Assembly (NCBI RefSeq): GCF_000368145.1
Contig: NZ_KB849283.1
Coordinates: 1,514,324 to 1,578,323, forward strand
Length of the DNA stretch: 64,000 nt
Direction of reading: 5' to 3'
Source of the DNA: Acinetobacter guillouiae CIP 63.46
GTDB taxonomy: Bacteria; Pseudomonadota; Gammaproteobacteria; Pseudomonadales; Moraxellaceae
This document shows, one piece after another, positions 8,942-18,241 of this stretch. Below the pieces are notes generated by a model that ran no database searches, was not told the DNA's origin, and saw only the letters and a list, made by a program, of their open reading frames with translations. Position numbers and translations under genes: made by a program. Position 1 is the first letter of the stretch. Each line of letters begins with the position of its first letter.

Positions 8942-10483
8942 ATGAATATAAAAACAGCACTACAACTCAGCATTTTATGCATTCCTTCAACATATAGCTT
9001 TGCACTTAACTTATCCAATTCACCGATTCAACAAGTCACACTGTATCCTACACTGGCAAAAATTGAACGAACCATTCCTGTACAAGCAGGAGAACAACTT
9101 GTCACATTGAATGGTCTTGCGGCAAACTTCAATATCGATCAACTGCAATATCAAAGTAGTAATATTGAAGTCAATGCGGTTTCTCATACAGATAGCGCAC
9201 TGGATAAACCTGCTGGAAATGAGTCTTCTCAATTGCGCAATAATATAGAGGATATTAAAAAGAAAATTTCTGAACAAAACTCAATTATTCAAGCGGCTGA
9301 ATTACAAAATAAGTTTTTAGAAAATGTCATTAAAGGCTCTGCGCCAAAAGTACGCAAACAAGCCTATGAGGCCTTTATTGCCATTGATCAAGCCAAGGCA
9401 GAAAAAGAAAAGTTACAACAACGTTTACAAGAACTTGAACAAGACTTAAATGCCATTGGCGACAGCGAGTTTAACCAACGTACACTTAAGTTTTATGTCA
9501 ATGCCCCGCAACGTGGTGAAATTAAAATTAGCTATATGGTGCCTTATGCACGTTGGCAACCGATATATAAAGCCGAATTAAATACCCAAACCAAGCAAAT
9601 TAAACTCACCCGTATGGCAATGATTGCACAAAAAACTGGTGAAGACTGGAACAATGTTAAATTGGCATTGTTCACAGCAACACCGCAAAACTACGTTCAA
9701 CAAGTGCAGCCACAACAATGGTGGGTCAACTATTATGAACCAGAACCTGTACGACCAATTTATCCCGTTGCACCAGCGCCTATGGCTTTAGCTGAAGTCA
9801 GTTATGATGAAAAGTCGATAGCTAAGGCCAAAAAAGCCCCGCCTCAATTTCCACAATTTCAAGCGGCTGATTTAAATTTTAGTACTGAATTCCGTTCAGA
9901 AACCAAAGCCTCCATTCCCAGCAGCCAACAGCAAATCTTTTTACCTTTAAGTACAGAACAATATGCCGCAAAACTTTCAGTTTGGGCAATTCCTAAGCAA
10001 AGCACTCAAGCGACAATTAACGCTGAAATTTCAAAACTTGATCAAAATTGGCCTTCTGGGACTGTAAAACTATATCGTGATGGCGACTATATTGGGCAAA
10101 GAGCTTGGAGCAATAGCGCAGATGAAGCACTTCAAATGAGCTTTGGTACAGATGATCAAATTCAAATTAAAGTGACTGATTTAACCGATAAGAAAAATCC
10201 AGTCAAAGGTACTCAATCTGAAACCATCCGAAAACAGCAATATTCAGTGCAAAACTTACATAGCTACCCAATTCAAGTTACGATTTTTGAAGCTGAACCA
10301 CAAAGCCAGAACGGTAAACTCAGCACACAATCGACCTATAATATTCCACCGACTGCAACACAATGGAATGGGCAACCCAATATCAACCAATGGCAAATTG
10401 ATTTAAATCCAAAGCAGATTTATAAATTAGATATTCAGCATCAATTTAAGTATCCAAGCAAAGGAAGAACTTCAGGTTTTTAA
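8942..10483 (+). CDS. DUF4139 domain-containing exported protein
   Basis: 513 residues with a signal peptide (cleavage near Ser-Phe-Ala at about residue 21). The N-terminal part (QQVTLYPTLAKIERTIPV) matches the DUF4140-type start, residues about 95-170 form a coiled coil, and the C-terminal half is the DUF4139 beta-rich region (ISYMVPYARWQPIYKAELN, KTGEDWNNVKLALFTATP). Such proteins are described as mucoidy-inhibitor MuiA-like; their function is poorly known. A proline-rich insert separates the two halves. The start is the ATG directly before the signal peptide; its ribosome site is weak. Confidence 0.8.
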   Translation: MNIKTALQLSILCIPSTYSFALNLSNSPIQQVTLYPTLAKIERTIPVQAGEQLVTLNGLAANFNIDQLQYQSSNIEVNAVSHTDSALDKPAGNESSQLRNNIEDIKKKISEQNSIIQAAELQNKFLENVIKGSAPKVRKQAYEAFIAIDQAKAEKEKLQQRLQELEQDLNAIGDSEFNQRTLKFYVNAPQRGEIKISYMVPYARWQPIYKAELNTQTKQIKLTRMAMIAQKTGEDWNNVKLALFTATPQNYVQQVQPQQWWVNYYEPEPVRPIYPVAPAPMALAEVSYDEKSIAKAKKAPPQFPQFQAADLNFSTEFRSETKASIPSSQQQIFLPLSTEQYAAKLSVWAIPKQSTQATINAEISKLDQNWPSGTVKLYRDGDYIGQRAWSNSADEALQMSFGTDDQIQIKVTDLTDKKNPVKGTQSETIRKQQYSVQNLHSYPIQVTIFEAEPQSQNGKLSTQSTYNIPPTATQWNGQPNINQWQIDLNPKQIYKLDIQHQFKYPSKGRTSGF

Positions 10484-10506
10484 CTTTTGTTTTTTATATA
10501 AAATTT

Positions 10507-10533
10507 AGCCCAGTAATGACTGGGCTTTATTTA
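10507..10533 (+). terminator. Intrinsic terminator after the DUF4139 gene
   Basis: Stem AGCCCAGT / ACTGGGCT with a four-base loop and a following T-rich tract. Confidence 0.85.
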
Positions 10534-10562
10534 AACAGGTAAATTTTATCTCTTAAATTCTA

Positions 10563-10970
10563 TTAGAGATAATCGCCTTCTCTTTCAGGCTGATACACTA
10601 TTTTTTCAATTTTAACTTTCATCAAATGACCATCAGGCTGTGGCCATTCAATTTCCTGTCCTTCAGCCAAGCCAAGAATTGCAGTACCTACAGGTGCAAC
10701 CACATTGACCTGCCCTGCCTCACCACGAAAATCATGCGGATAGACCAAGGTAATTTCTGTTGCTTCCGTTGAGGGTGCTATGGTGATTAAAACCTTTGCA
10801 TTCATGGTCACCACATTGGGCGGCATATCTTGAGGCGCAACCACATCTGCTCGTGCCAATTCCTCTTCTAAATGTTGCATCGTCACAGTCAATTTCGACT
10901 GATGTTCCAACATCGTTTCTAAGCGATGTAAATCTTGTTCTGAAATAATAATATTTGGTTTACTAGCCAT
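10563..10970 (-). CDS. rnk: Rnk-type nucleoside diphosphate kinase regulator (GreA/GreB-like)
   Basis: 135 residues. The N-terminus (ISEQDLHRLETMLE) forms a short helical region, and the C-terminal half is the GreA/GreB-type fold with VTLVYPHDFRGEAGQVNVVAPVGTAILGLAEGQEIEW. Rnk proteins bind RNA polymerase like Gre factors but have a shorter coiled coil without the acidic tip, and are linked to nucleoside diphosphate kinase levels. AAGGAA precedes the ATG. The gene stands alone between convergent and tandem neighbours. Confidence 0.88.
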   Translation of the reverse strand: MASKPNIIISEQDLHRLETMLEHQSKLTVTMQHLEEELARADVVAPQDMPPNVVTMNAKVLITIAPSTEATEITLVYPHDFRGEAGQVNVVAPVGTAILGLAEGQEIEWPQPDGHLMKVKIEKIVYQPEREGDYL

Positions 10971-11194
10971 GTGCCTAATTCCTTCGATCTTTCACATCAT
11001 TTGGGTATAGCAGCGATGTTTATAATAGGTCTGTTGACATTTCATAAATGAATTAAGCCACAAGCCGAAAATTACAGCATGTAACCTATATGTCGGAAAC
11101 GTGAAACGAAGTATCAATAAACTCCCATAATCTACTTCTTTTATAACAGATATTTACTTCGGTGTTTAAGCTTTTCAACTTATTCAACAACCAT

Positions 11195-11219
11195 AAAAAA
11201 AGCCCCCTTGAGAGGAGGC
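11195..11219 (-). terminator. Intrinsic terminator after glyA
   Basis: On the minus strand GCCTCC pairs with GGGGGC (one G-T pair) around a six-base loop, followed by seven T. Confidence 0.85.
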
Positions 11220-11235
11220 CTTCTCAAGTTAATGC

Positions 11236-12489
11236 TTATTTAGCATAAACGGGGAATTTTGCACAGACTGTTTCAACTTTTGCTTTCACCGCATTGATAA
11301 CAGCTTCATCACCTTTTGCATCGAGGATATCCGCAATCCAACCAGCCAAGTCGCGAACTTCAGCTTCACCAAAACCACGTGTTGTTACTGCTGGCGTACC
11401 GATACGGATACCTGAAGTAACAAATGGAGAACGTGGATCATTTGGTACAGCATTTTTGTTTACAGTAATATGAGCAGCGCCTAACCAAGCATCAGCATCT
11501 TTACCTGTCACATCTTGCTTAATTAAAGACAACAAGAATAAATGGTTTTCTGTACCACCAGATACAACATCATAACCACGTGAAATCAATACTTCAGCCA
11601 TCGCTTTAGCATTTACAACCACTTGTTTTTGATATTCTTTGTATTCAGGCATCATTGCTTCTTTAAAGCAAATTGCTTTTGCTGCTATAGCATGAACCAA
11701 TGGACCACCTTGGTTACCTGGGAATACAGCAGATTGAAGCTTTTTCTCAATTTCTTCGTTTGCTTTTGCAAGGATTAAACCAGAACGTGGGCCACGCAAA
11801 GTTTTGTGCGTAGTCGTGGTTGTTACATCAGCAATTTGAACTGGGCTTGGGTATACACCTGCGGCAACTAGACCAGCAACGTGAGCCATATCTACAAATA
11901 AATAAGCACCAACTTTATCCGCAATTTCACGGAAACGTTGCCAATCTACAATTTGGCTATATGCAGAGAAACCTGCAACGATCATACGTGGTTTATGCTC
12001 TATAGCTAAACGCTCAACTTCTTCGTAATCAATTTCACCAGTTTCTACGTTTAAACCATATTGAACAGCATTATATGATTTACCAGAGAAGTTGACTTTA
12101 GCACCATGGGTCAAATGACCACCATGTGCCAAGCTCATACCTAAAACAGTATCGCCTGGGTTGAGTAAAGCAAGATAAACTGCTGAGTTTGCTTGAGAAC
12201 CTGCGTGTGGCTGAACATTTGCATAGTCAGCACCAAATAATGCTTTAGCACGATCGATCGCCAATTGTTCGATCACATCAACATATTCACAACCGCCATA
12301 ATAGCGCTTGCCAGGGTAACCTTCCGCATATTTGTTAGTGAGTTTTGACCCTTGTGCTTCCATAACAGCTGGTGAGCAATAGTTTTCAGATGCGATTAAC
12401 TCAATATGAGCTTCTTGACGGGCATCTTCTTGAGTGATTGCTTGAGCAATTTCTGGATCAAATTCAGAAATAGAGATATTGGCGAACAT
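11236..12489 (-). CDS. glyA: Serine hydroxymethyltransferase
   Basis: 417 residues, full length. Interconverts serine and glycine with tetrahydrofolate, the main source of one-carbon units in the cytoplasm. The PLP-binding lysine is Lys229 in [15 protein letters not shown]. Other landmarks are [13 protein letters not shown], the HAGSQAN loop and [18 protein letters not shown] lies eight bases before the ATG. A single-gene unit with its own terminator. No glycine riboswitch-like structure was seen in the short upstream gap. Confidence 0.97.
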   Translation of the reverse strand: MFANISISEFDPEIAQAITQEDARQEAHIELIASENYCSPAVMEAQGSKLTNKYAEGYPGKRYYGGCEYVDVIEQLAIDRAKALFGADYANVQPHAGSQANSAVYLALLNPGDTVLGMSLAHGGHLTHGAKVNFSGKSYNAVQYGLNVETGEIDYEEVERLAIEHKPRMIVAGFSAYSQIVDWQRFREIADKVGAYLFVDMAHVAGLVAAGVYPSPVQIADVTTTTTHKTLRGPRSGLILAKANEEIEKKLQSAVFPGNQGGPLVHAIAAKAICFKEAMMPEYKEYQKQVVVNAKAMAEVLISRGYDVVSGGTENHLFLLSLIKQDVTGKDADAWLGAAHITVNKNAVPNDPRSPFVTSGIRIGTPAVTTRGFGEAEVRDLAGWIADILDAKGDEAVINAVKAKVETVCAKFPVYAK

Positions 12490-12587
12490 TAGCGAGGTCC
12501 TATGAATTAGGGCTTTTAAGCCGTGCTAAGATTGCGCGTATTGTAGCATGAAGTTTGTAATTAAACAGAATCAAGTTTGCTCCGTTT

Positions 12588-12625
12588 TAAATAAAAATGG
12601 CTCATGTTGAAAACATAAGCCATTT
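12588..12625 (-). terminator. Intrinsic terminator after paralog 3
   Basis: Long stem AAATGGCT(T/C)ATGTT around a TTC-type loop, followed on the minus strand by TTTTTATTT. Confidence 0.85.
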
Positions 12626-12649
12626 GCTCAAATCTACAATTTAAAATAG

Positions 12650-13876
12650 TTATTGTGCTGCAAACATTCCTTTTACATCAGCCACAATATTGTCGATATT
12701 TTCAGAATAGGCTTTACCATGATCCCAAGTTGGTTCGGTAATGTAATGCACCTGCGTCGCCAGTGCTTTCGCCGTACCATATAAGGTATCTGTTGCTGCT
12801 TTCGGTACAGTGGTATCAGCGCCACCTTGATAGATGATGATAGGTGTTTTAACTTGAACTTGTAGAGGTTGCGAATCTTTCTCTAAGAAAGTTTTAACGG
12901 CTGGTAACGACATAAAGGTATCTGTTTTTCTTGGATAATTTTTCAATGATCCATTGATTGCAACATACTGTCCCATTGCTCCCCCGAACTTATCGCCTAG
13001 TTGAGAAGAACAAACAGATTCTGCTTGTTTAGCAATCGCATCAGTCGGCACTTTAAAGACTTGGCTATAGTCTAAAGTTGGGTTTGCATTACGTAAGCCT
13101 GCCGCGATCAGAGCGGTAAACGTATCTAAAGATGCATAAACTGGAATCTGTTGAACAGGCGTTGCATTTGCCACACTAGATTCTCCAGCATTTAGAATCA
13201 AATTCAGTTGTGACGCAGGTGCAACAGCAACCGTACCTTTATAGTCTAAATTTGCACGATCAGCATATTGTGCAGCACCTAAAGCAGCTTGACCACCTTG
13301 CGAGTGTCCAACAGTCACCCATTGTTTCGATGCTTTGTTACCTAACCAATTACGGGTTGCAACCACAGCATCTGTAATCGAGTAACCTTCACTTTTTACA
13401 TTTAAGAATGGATGGAGTTCAGTTCCACTCGGCTCGCCTAAACCTTCATAGTCTGGTGCAACAACCACATAGCCTTCCGCAAGGAATTTAGAAATCATTT
13501 TTTTAATATCAGCATTGGTCTCATTACGGCTTGGCGCACATACATCAGCGACACCGGTTGTACCATGCGCCCAAACCACGATAGGCCAACCTGAAGCTGG
13601 TGGTGCAGTTTTAGGCGTAAATACCAATGAGGTTGCTTGTACTTCAGTTCCCTTCACCCCTTTCATCTTATAAGTCATCACCACACTATCAGCCGCCACA
13701 GCAGAAAAATCTGTCTTGGTATATGCTATAGGTGTACCAACAACAGGGTTTGCGATAGTGTTTAGATCCGTATTTGAAGGTGATTCATAAGAATTTCCCC
13801 CACTACCACCGTTATTACACGCGGATAAAACTAAACCTGAACTTAGAATTAAAATTGATAATGCATTTTTTTTCAT
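12650..13876 (-). CDS. Secreted lipoprotein alpha/beta-hydrolase, paralog 3
   Basis: 408 residues. Signal peptide with lipobox LSAC (Cys20), a Gly/Asn/Ser-rich tether, then an alpha/beta-hydrolase domain with Ser192 in GHSQGG, Asp354 in QGGADTTVP and His386 in TWDHGK. AHGTTG, APDYEGLGEP and HPFLNVKSE are conserved with the other copies. It founds the second subfamily (paralogs 3-7), in which the elbow is GxSQGG followed by AALGAA and the C-terminus carries TPIIIYQGG. Predicted outer-membrane-attached esterase or lipase of unknown substrate. Confidence 0.8.
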   Translation of the reverse strand: MKKNALSILILSSGLVLSACNNGGSGGNSYESPSNTDLNTIANPVVGTPIAYTKTDFSAVAADSVVMTYKMKGVKGTEVQATSLVFTPKTAPPASGWPIVVWAHGTTGVADVCAPSRNETNADIKKMISKFLAEGYVVVAPDYEGLGEPSGTELHPFLNVKSEGYSITDAVVATRNWLGNKASKQWVTVGHSQGGQAALGAAQYADRANLDYKGTVAVAPASQLNLILNAGESSVANATPVQQIPVYASLDTFTALIAAGLRNANPTLDYSQVFKVPTDAIAKQAESVCSSQLGDKFGGAMGQYVAINGSLKNYPRKTDTFMSLPAVKTFLEKDSQPLQVQVKTPIIIYQGGADTTVPKAATDTLYGTAKALATQVHYITEPTWDHGKAYSENIDNIVADVKGMFAAQ

Positions 13877-14157
13877 GTGACTTATTCCTTAAAGCACAAT
13901 TTTTTTAAAGTTATATATACGGCTGAGCGCGTATAATTCTTTCATGAATACTTCAAAAAAAAATGTTAGGCAAGTTTTTTTAATCATTATTTAAATTTTC
14001 ACTTTATTTTTGTCTTATAGCAAATACTTACAATGATGAACGATCTCTATATTAAAAATATTAAATAATACTAATCAAAGGGATAATCAATGACTCAGTC
14101 AAAAAAGTTTCTCAATTGATCTTTTTTCTAAGCTTAAAATATAGGGCTAAACGATTT
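13877..14157. other. Gene-free interval upstream of paralog 3
   Basis: A+T-rich spacer (with the next terminator about 350 bases in all). It includes a block TTTTTTCTAAGCTTAAAAT that recurs before the terminator of paralog 5, so part of it is duplicated intergenic DNA. No gene seen. Confidence 0.5.
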
Positions 14158-14196
14158 AAAAAATGCCCTTATTATCAGTAATAAGGGCATTTTTAC
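14158..14196 (-). terminator. Intrinsic terminator after paralog 4
   Basis: Perfect 14-bp stem AAATGCCCTTATTA with loop TCAG and T-runs on both sides; bidirectional in form. Confidence 0.9.
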
Positions 14197-14229
14197 ATTG
14201 CTACAATTAAGTATTGAACACTCACAAAA

Positions 14230-15654
14230 TTAATCAGCAAGTAGGGCTTTTATATCTTTTAACAAGTTTCCATTTTGAACATGGGTCGCCTGTATATTGA
14301 CGTGCCTCCAAGTCGGATCAGTTCGGTACTCAATTTTGGTGTTTAAAGCACGTGCCTTCTCCACTAAAGCATCCGTTGCCTGTGGGTATACGATAGTATC
14401 CGCTCCCCCTTGATAAATAATAATTGGCGTTTTTACTTGCGTTTGTAGTGGTTGTGAATCCTTATCTAAAAATTGCCTTACAATCGGATTATCTTTATAT
14501 TCCGCTTTTTTACGCCGTGAAAAGTTGACTAGACGACCAAACAGCCCTTCAGTCCTATTTGTCCGGTCAGTAAAAGCCGCAATTACCCCTGCAAGACAAC
14601 GTTCTTCTGCTCGTGCAGCAGGGGTATGATAAGGGTCGTTGAATATGTTGGTATAAACAGGCTCGTTTGGATAAAGACTTTTCATCCCCGCACCCATAAA
14701 AGAGGTTAAGGCATCTAGCGCCGGATAGCCCATCATTTGCTCAGCTCTAGTTTTATTCGCCAAATCCGTTTCTGTTATGTTTTCAAGCATTTCTAAATTA
14801 TTTGCTGGCGCCAAAGCAACAGCACCCTTATAGTCCATATTGGCACGCGCCGCATATTCTGCTGCGCCCAATGCGGCATGCCCCCCTTGTGAGACGCCAG
14901 CAACAGCCCATTTGTTGGATACTTTATTGCCTAACCAGCTTTTAGTTGCCACCACAGCATCGGTAATTGAATAGGCTGCACTTTTTAAATGCAAAAATGG
15001 ATGCATTTCCTGACCACCTGGCTCTCCCAAACCTTCATAATCGGGTGCGACTACAACATAGCCTTCTTTAACAAAGCTATCGATCATATCATGAGTAGAT
15101 CGATCTACGCCAAGAATGGTGGTGGTGATTAATTTCATTCGACTCGGTGCACATTGGTCAATAACACCTGTTGTACCATGTCCCCAAGCTACGATTGGCC
15201 AGCCGCCAGCTGGCGGTGCAGTTTTAGGCGTAAATACCAATGCTGTTGCCTGAGTTTCTGTTCCTTTGATGCCTTTCATTTTATAAGTCATCACTACACT
15301 GTCTGCAGCATTTGGTGGATTTTCTGCTGCGCTCTGATATGCGCTTGGTGTGCCCACCACTGGGTCTTGAATATTGTTGACATCTACATTTGGCTTATCT
15401 TCAGGTGGTTTTTCATCGCCTGGCTTTTCGTCACCCGGTTTTTCATCGCCTGGCTTTTCGTCACCTGGCTTTTCATCTCCTGGTTTTTCGTCACCTGGTT
15501 TTTCGTCAGGTGGAATTACATCACCAGGCTTTTCTACAATGGGTTTTTCATCATTTGAACCTGTGGATGAATTATTACTGTTTCCATTGCCACCACAGGC
15601 ACTTAGCAATAGACCAGATCCAACCAACATTATTGAGATTAAATTTAATTTCAT
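14230..15654 (-). CDS. Secreted lipoprotein alpha/beta-hydrolase with PGDEK-repeat linker, paralog 4
   Basis: 474 residues from the ATG eight bases after AAGGA; an ATG three codons earlier touches that site and is less likely. Signal peptide with lipobox LSAC, then a long tether made of about seven near-identical five-residue units (PGDEK) within a Pro/Glu/Lys-rich stretch. The hydrolase domain follows with Ser in GVSQGGH, Asp in QGGADTIV and His in TWRHVN. The tether should hold the enzyme at some distance from the membrane. The nucleophile elbow has Val where most paralogs have His, and the region between triad Ser and Asp has diverged. Substrate unknown. Confidence 0.8.
   Translation of the reverse strand: MKLNLISIMLVGSGLLLSACGGNGNSNNSSTGSNDEKPIVEKPGDVIPPDEKPGDEKPGDEKPGDEKPGDEKPGDEKPGDEKPPEDKPNVDVNNIQDPVVGTPSAYQSAAENPPNAADSVVMTYKMKGIKGTETQATALVFTPKTAPPAGGWPIVAWGHGTTGVIDQCAPSRMKLITTTILGVDRSTHDMIDSFVKEGYVVVAPDYEGLGEPGGQEMHPFLHLKSAAYSITDAVVATKSWLGNKVSNKWAVAGVSQGGHAALGAAEYAARANMDYKGAVALAPANNLEMLENITETDLANKTRAEQMMGYPALDALTSFMGAGMKSLYPNEPVYTNIFNDPYHTPAARAEERCLAGVIAAFTDRTNRTEGLFGRLVNFSRRKKAEYKDNPIVRQFLDKDSQPLQTQVKTPIIIYQGGADTIVYPQATDALVEKARALNTKIEYRTDPTWRHVNIQATHVQNGNLLKDIKALLAD
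15407..15511. repeat. Tandem repeat, seven 15-bp units inside paralog 4
   Basis: Seven units of 15 bases (GGYTTTTCRTCRCCT on the plus strand) lie end to end. The first four alternate between two variants, giving a 30-base higher-order period, and the last unit has begun to diverge. Each unit encodes five residues, so copy-number change keeps the frame. Confidence 0.9.
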
Positions 15655-16232
15655 TTGATTCATCCTTGCATATAATAATTTTTATGACTTCAGTGCTAAC
15701 AAATTCAATTTGCCAACTCTAATTAACGAAGCTCCAGCCACAGGCATAATGAATGTTTATTTTTTTTGCTTACATCACATTGTGCAATTTTTAAGCTGCG
15801 CTTCATTATAATTATGCGAGAAATAATATTTAAGCAAGTGGAATTTAATATTTTAAAATTTTAAATTATTTTTAAAATCAATATATTGATATTAAATTCA
15901 CTGAAATATTGTTGTATTTATAGAATCTCATATTTATTTATTATTTACCCCAAGTGTTATATATCGCATATATTCTGCAAATACTGTGAATTAGGGAGGT
16001 GATACAAATATATGTTTGATTTTTTATTTTAAATAAATTCTTATCAACAATCATCGTATAGTTTAAGTTTCAATCAATTCAAGATGATTAATATTTAAAC
16101 ATTGCAGTCACAATATACTAAAAAACAGTTCAGATAATAGCTAAACGATAGAAATAATCAATAACCAAATCAAAACAACGTTTCTTAAGCCATCTTTTTC
16201 TAAACTTAAAATATAGTGTTTAACGCTATAAT
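15655..16232. other. Long upstream region of paralog 4
   Basis: No gene seen. The first about 350 bases next to the gene match the upstream DNA of paralogs 6 and 7: a shared block reads CAATTTTTAAGCT, then GCTT, then ATTATAATT, followed later by AAATTCACT and a GTATTTATA stretch. The duplicated unit therefore included its control region. The promoter must lie here, but I could not fix its hexamers. Confidence 0.6.
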
Positions 16233-16266
16233 AAACACCCTTATCACTGATAATAAGGGCATTTAA
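16233..16266 (-). terminator. Probable terminator after paralog 5
   Basis: Stem CCCTTAT / ATAAGGG, clearly related to the terminator after paralog 4 (same outer sequence and same upstream TAAACTTAAAATATAG-like block) but with a weaker T-tract. Confidence 0.65.
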
Positions 16267-16291
16267 AATTGTTATGGTCAACATTGAACAA

Positions 16292-17575
16292 TTAATTGGC
16301 AAGCAAGGTTTTTATATCTGTTAACAGCTGGCCATTTGCTACATTAGCAGCGTATATACTAAAGTGATCCCAAGTCGGATCAGTTCTATAATCAATCTTT
16401 GTAGTTAAAGCACGGGCTTGTGCCACCAAGGCATCCGTTGCCTGTGGTATTACAACATTGTCGCTGCCCCCCTGATAAATAATAATCGGGGTTTTAATCA
16501 GACTTTGTAGCGGTTGTGAATCCTTTTCCAAAAATTGCTTTACGATTGGATCATTTTTAAAGCCTTCCTGTTTACGCGAAGAATAACCTTTAAGACGCCC
16601 TTCATTCTTACTCATATATGCACCTACCTCCCCCAAAAATTGAAAACCCAAGGGGACAAGACAAAGCTTTTCTGCTTGCTCAGCAGTTTTATCAATTGGT
16701 GACTTAAATATTTTACTGTATACAGGCTCAGTCGGATAAAGGCTTTTCATCCCCGCCGCCATATAGGACGTTAAGGTATCTAAAACGATATAACCGAATG
16801 TTTTAGCGAATGTCCCATCCTCCATGTTCATCAAAGCCATCTCCGACAGTTCCTCAATCAATTTTAGATTATTTGCGGGTGCCAGTGCGACTGCTCCTTT
16901 ATAATCCATATTGGCACGCGCTGCATATTGTGCTGCACCCAATGCTGCATGACCGCCTTGTGAGTGCCCCGCAACAGCCCACTTATTAGATGCTTTATTG
17001 CCTAACCAACTTTTGGTTGCCACCACCGCATCTGTAATCGAATAGGCTTCACTTTTTAAATTTAAAAATGGATGCATCTCCTGCTTACTCGGTTCACCTA
17101 GACCTTCATAATCTGGTGCAACCACCACATAGCCTTCTTTAACCAAACTATCGACCATGTTATAGATAGACCTATCTTGTGCACCTAAAAACGAAGTCGT
17201 AATTAATTCCTTTGTACTCGGCGCACAATCGTCAGCAACACCTACAGCACCATGTGCCCAAGCCACAATCGGCCAACCACCAGCAGGAGGCGTAGTTTTT
17301 GGGGTAAATACCAATGCGGTTGCCTGAGTTTCTGTTCCTTTGATGCCTTGCATTTTATAGGTCATCACCACACTCTCAGCTGCATTTTCTGGACGATTTT
17401 TTGGGGAATTTGGCATATATGGTTGGGGTGTATTTACCACTGGATTTTGAATTTTGTTTACATCTACATTGACATTTGGGCTTGTGGATGAAGTATCGCT
17501 CTTGTCATCACCACCACAGGCAGTCAAAAATAGAAAGGATCCAGCCAATATGACTGAAAGTAAATTTAATTTCAT
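16292..17575 (-). CDS. Secreted lipoprotein alpha/beta-hydrolase, paralog 5
   Basis: 427 residues starting at the ATG eight bases after AAGGA. Signal peptide with lipobox LTAC followed by GGDDKSDTSS, a short tether, then the hydrolase domain with Ser in GHSQGGH, Asp in QGGSDNVV and His in TWDHFS. It is closest to paralog 6. Only the first 70 or so bases upstream match the other copies; beyond that the conserved control region is replaced by a decayed IS5-type fragment, so its regulation may differ from that of its sisters. Confidence 0.8.
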   Translation of the reverse strand: MKLNLLSVILAGSFLFLTACGGDDKSDTSSTSPNVNVDVNKIQNPVVNTPQPYMPNSPKNRPENAAESVVMTYKMQGIKGTETQATALVFTPKTTPPAGGWPIVAWAHGAVGVADDCAPSTKELITTSFLGAQDRSIYNMVDSLVKEGYVVVAPDYEGLGEPSKQEMHPFLNLKSEAYSITDAVVATKSWLGNKASNKWAVAGHSQGGHAALGAAQYAARANMDYKGAVALAPANNLKLIEELSEMALMNMEDGTFAKTFGYIVLDTLTSYMAAGMKSLYPTEPVYSKIFKSPIDKTAEQAEKLCLVPLGFQFLGEVGAYMSKNEGRLKGYSSRKQEGFKNDPIVKQFLEKDSQPLQSLIKTPIIIYQGGSDNVVIPQATDALVAQARALTTKIDYRTDPTWDHFSIYAANVANGQLLTDIKTLLAN

Positions 17576-17700
17576 TTTATTCATCCTTGCATATAATATT
17601 TTTTAGTATTTTGAATGAATATTTGATAACAAATTGAATTAACTTAAATCGTCCAAAAGAACTAATTTATTAAAAATTTTTAATAGACTCCTTTCATAAA

Positions 17701-18060
17701 TCACTTTTTACTCAGTTCTAAATTATAAATACCTGCAATCAAATTGAACCTTAAGCCAAGTCTTTCCCCTTTATTTCGATAACACTCTACAAAGATTTTG
17801 AAAGTCTTTAATGTACAAAACACATGCTCAATGCCCTTATTCTTTTATCAATTATATGTTTTTAGCAAAGGATCTAATTCACCGCATTTTTTAGTTTTGG
17901 ACGGTAAAAGCTTAGTGGTATATATAACAGAAATCCCTTGATAACCTTTATCTGCAAGAATGAATGAATTTGTTGGGAATAAATGCAGATGATGCCTGAA
18001 AATCTTAAATTTTGCAGAATGAATATTAAACAAAAAGATGAGCGTTTTTTGATTTATGAA
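17701..18060 (-). pseudogene. Decayed IS5-type transposase, C-terminal part
   Basis: One reading frame carries FPTNSFILADKGYQGI (second catalytic Asp region of IS5-type DDE transposases), then after adjacent in-frame stops TGA TAA it continues with KNKGIEHVFCTLKTFKIF and YRNKGERLGLRFNLIAGIYN, the typical C-terminal end with its Glu. The N-terminal half is missing. It is a dead fragment between paralogs 5 and 6 and replaces the upstream region of paralog 5. Terminal repeats were not found. Confidence 0.8.
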
Positions 18061-18138
18061 AGAAGTTTAATAACCAGACCAAAAAACTATGTTCTTAAAA
18101 ATTGTTTCCTAAAATTTCAACATGCTTCAAATCCATAT

Positions 18139-18172
18139 AAAAAAGCCTCCTATTTTTCATAATAGGGGCTTT
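18139..18172 (-). terminator. Intrinsic terminator after paralog 6
   Basis: Minus-strand stem GCCCCTATT / AATAGGAGGC (one bulge) with a six-base loop and a following run of T. Confidence 0.8.
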
Positions 18173-18214
18173 TATGTTGATCTATGTTTTAAAAAAAGAC
18201 TTATAAAAGCAGCC
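18171..18214. repeat. Dispersed intergenic repeat, right-half copy
   Basis: Nearly identical to the right end of the copy at 20202-20322 (TTATGTTGATCTATG, A-run, GACTTATAAAAG, AGCC). Both copies lie shortly downstream of a hydrolase stop codon. Confidence 0.6.
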
Positions 18215-18241
18215 TATTTTTCGAACTAAAACACTCAAAAT

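Noticed and set aside
8761-8997. 78-codon plus-strand frame with one hydrophobic segment before the DUF4139 gene
   Set aside because: No ribosome-binding site, and it runs 56 bases into the DUF4139 signal peptide in another frame. More likely chance.
15154-15722. Long plus-strand frames opposite paralog 4
   Set aside because: They are produced by the 15-bp repeats and the biased codon use of the minus-strand gene; compositions such as SPGFSSPGF are mirror images of PGDEK.
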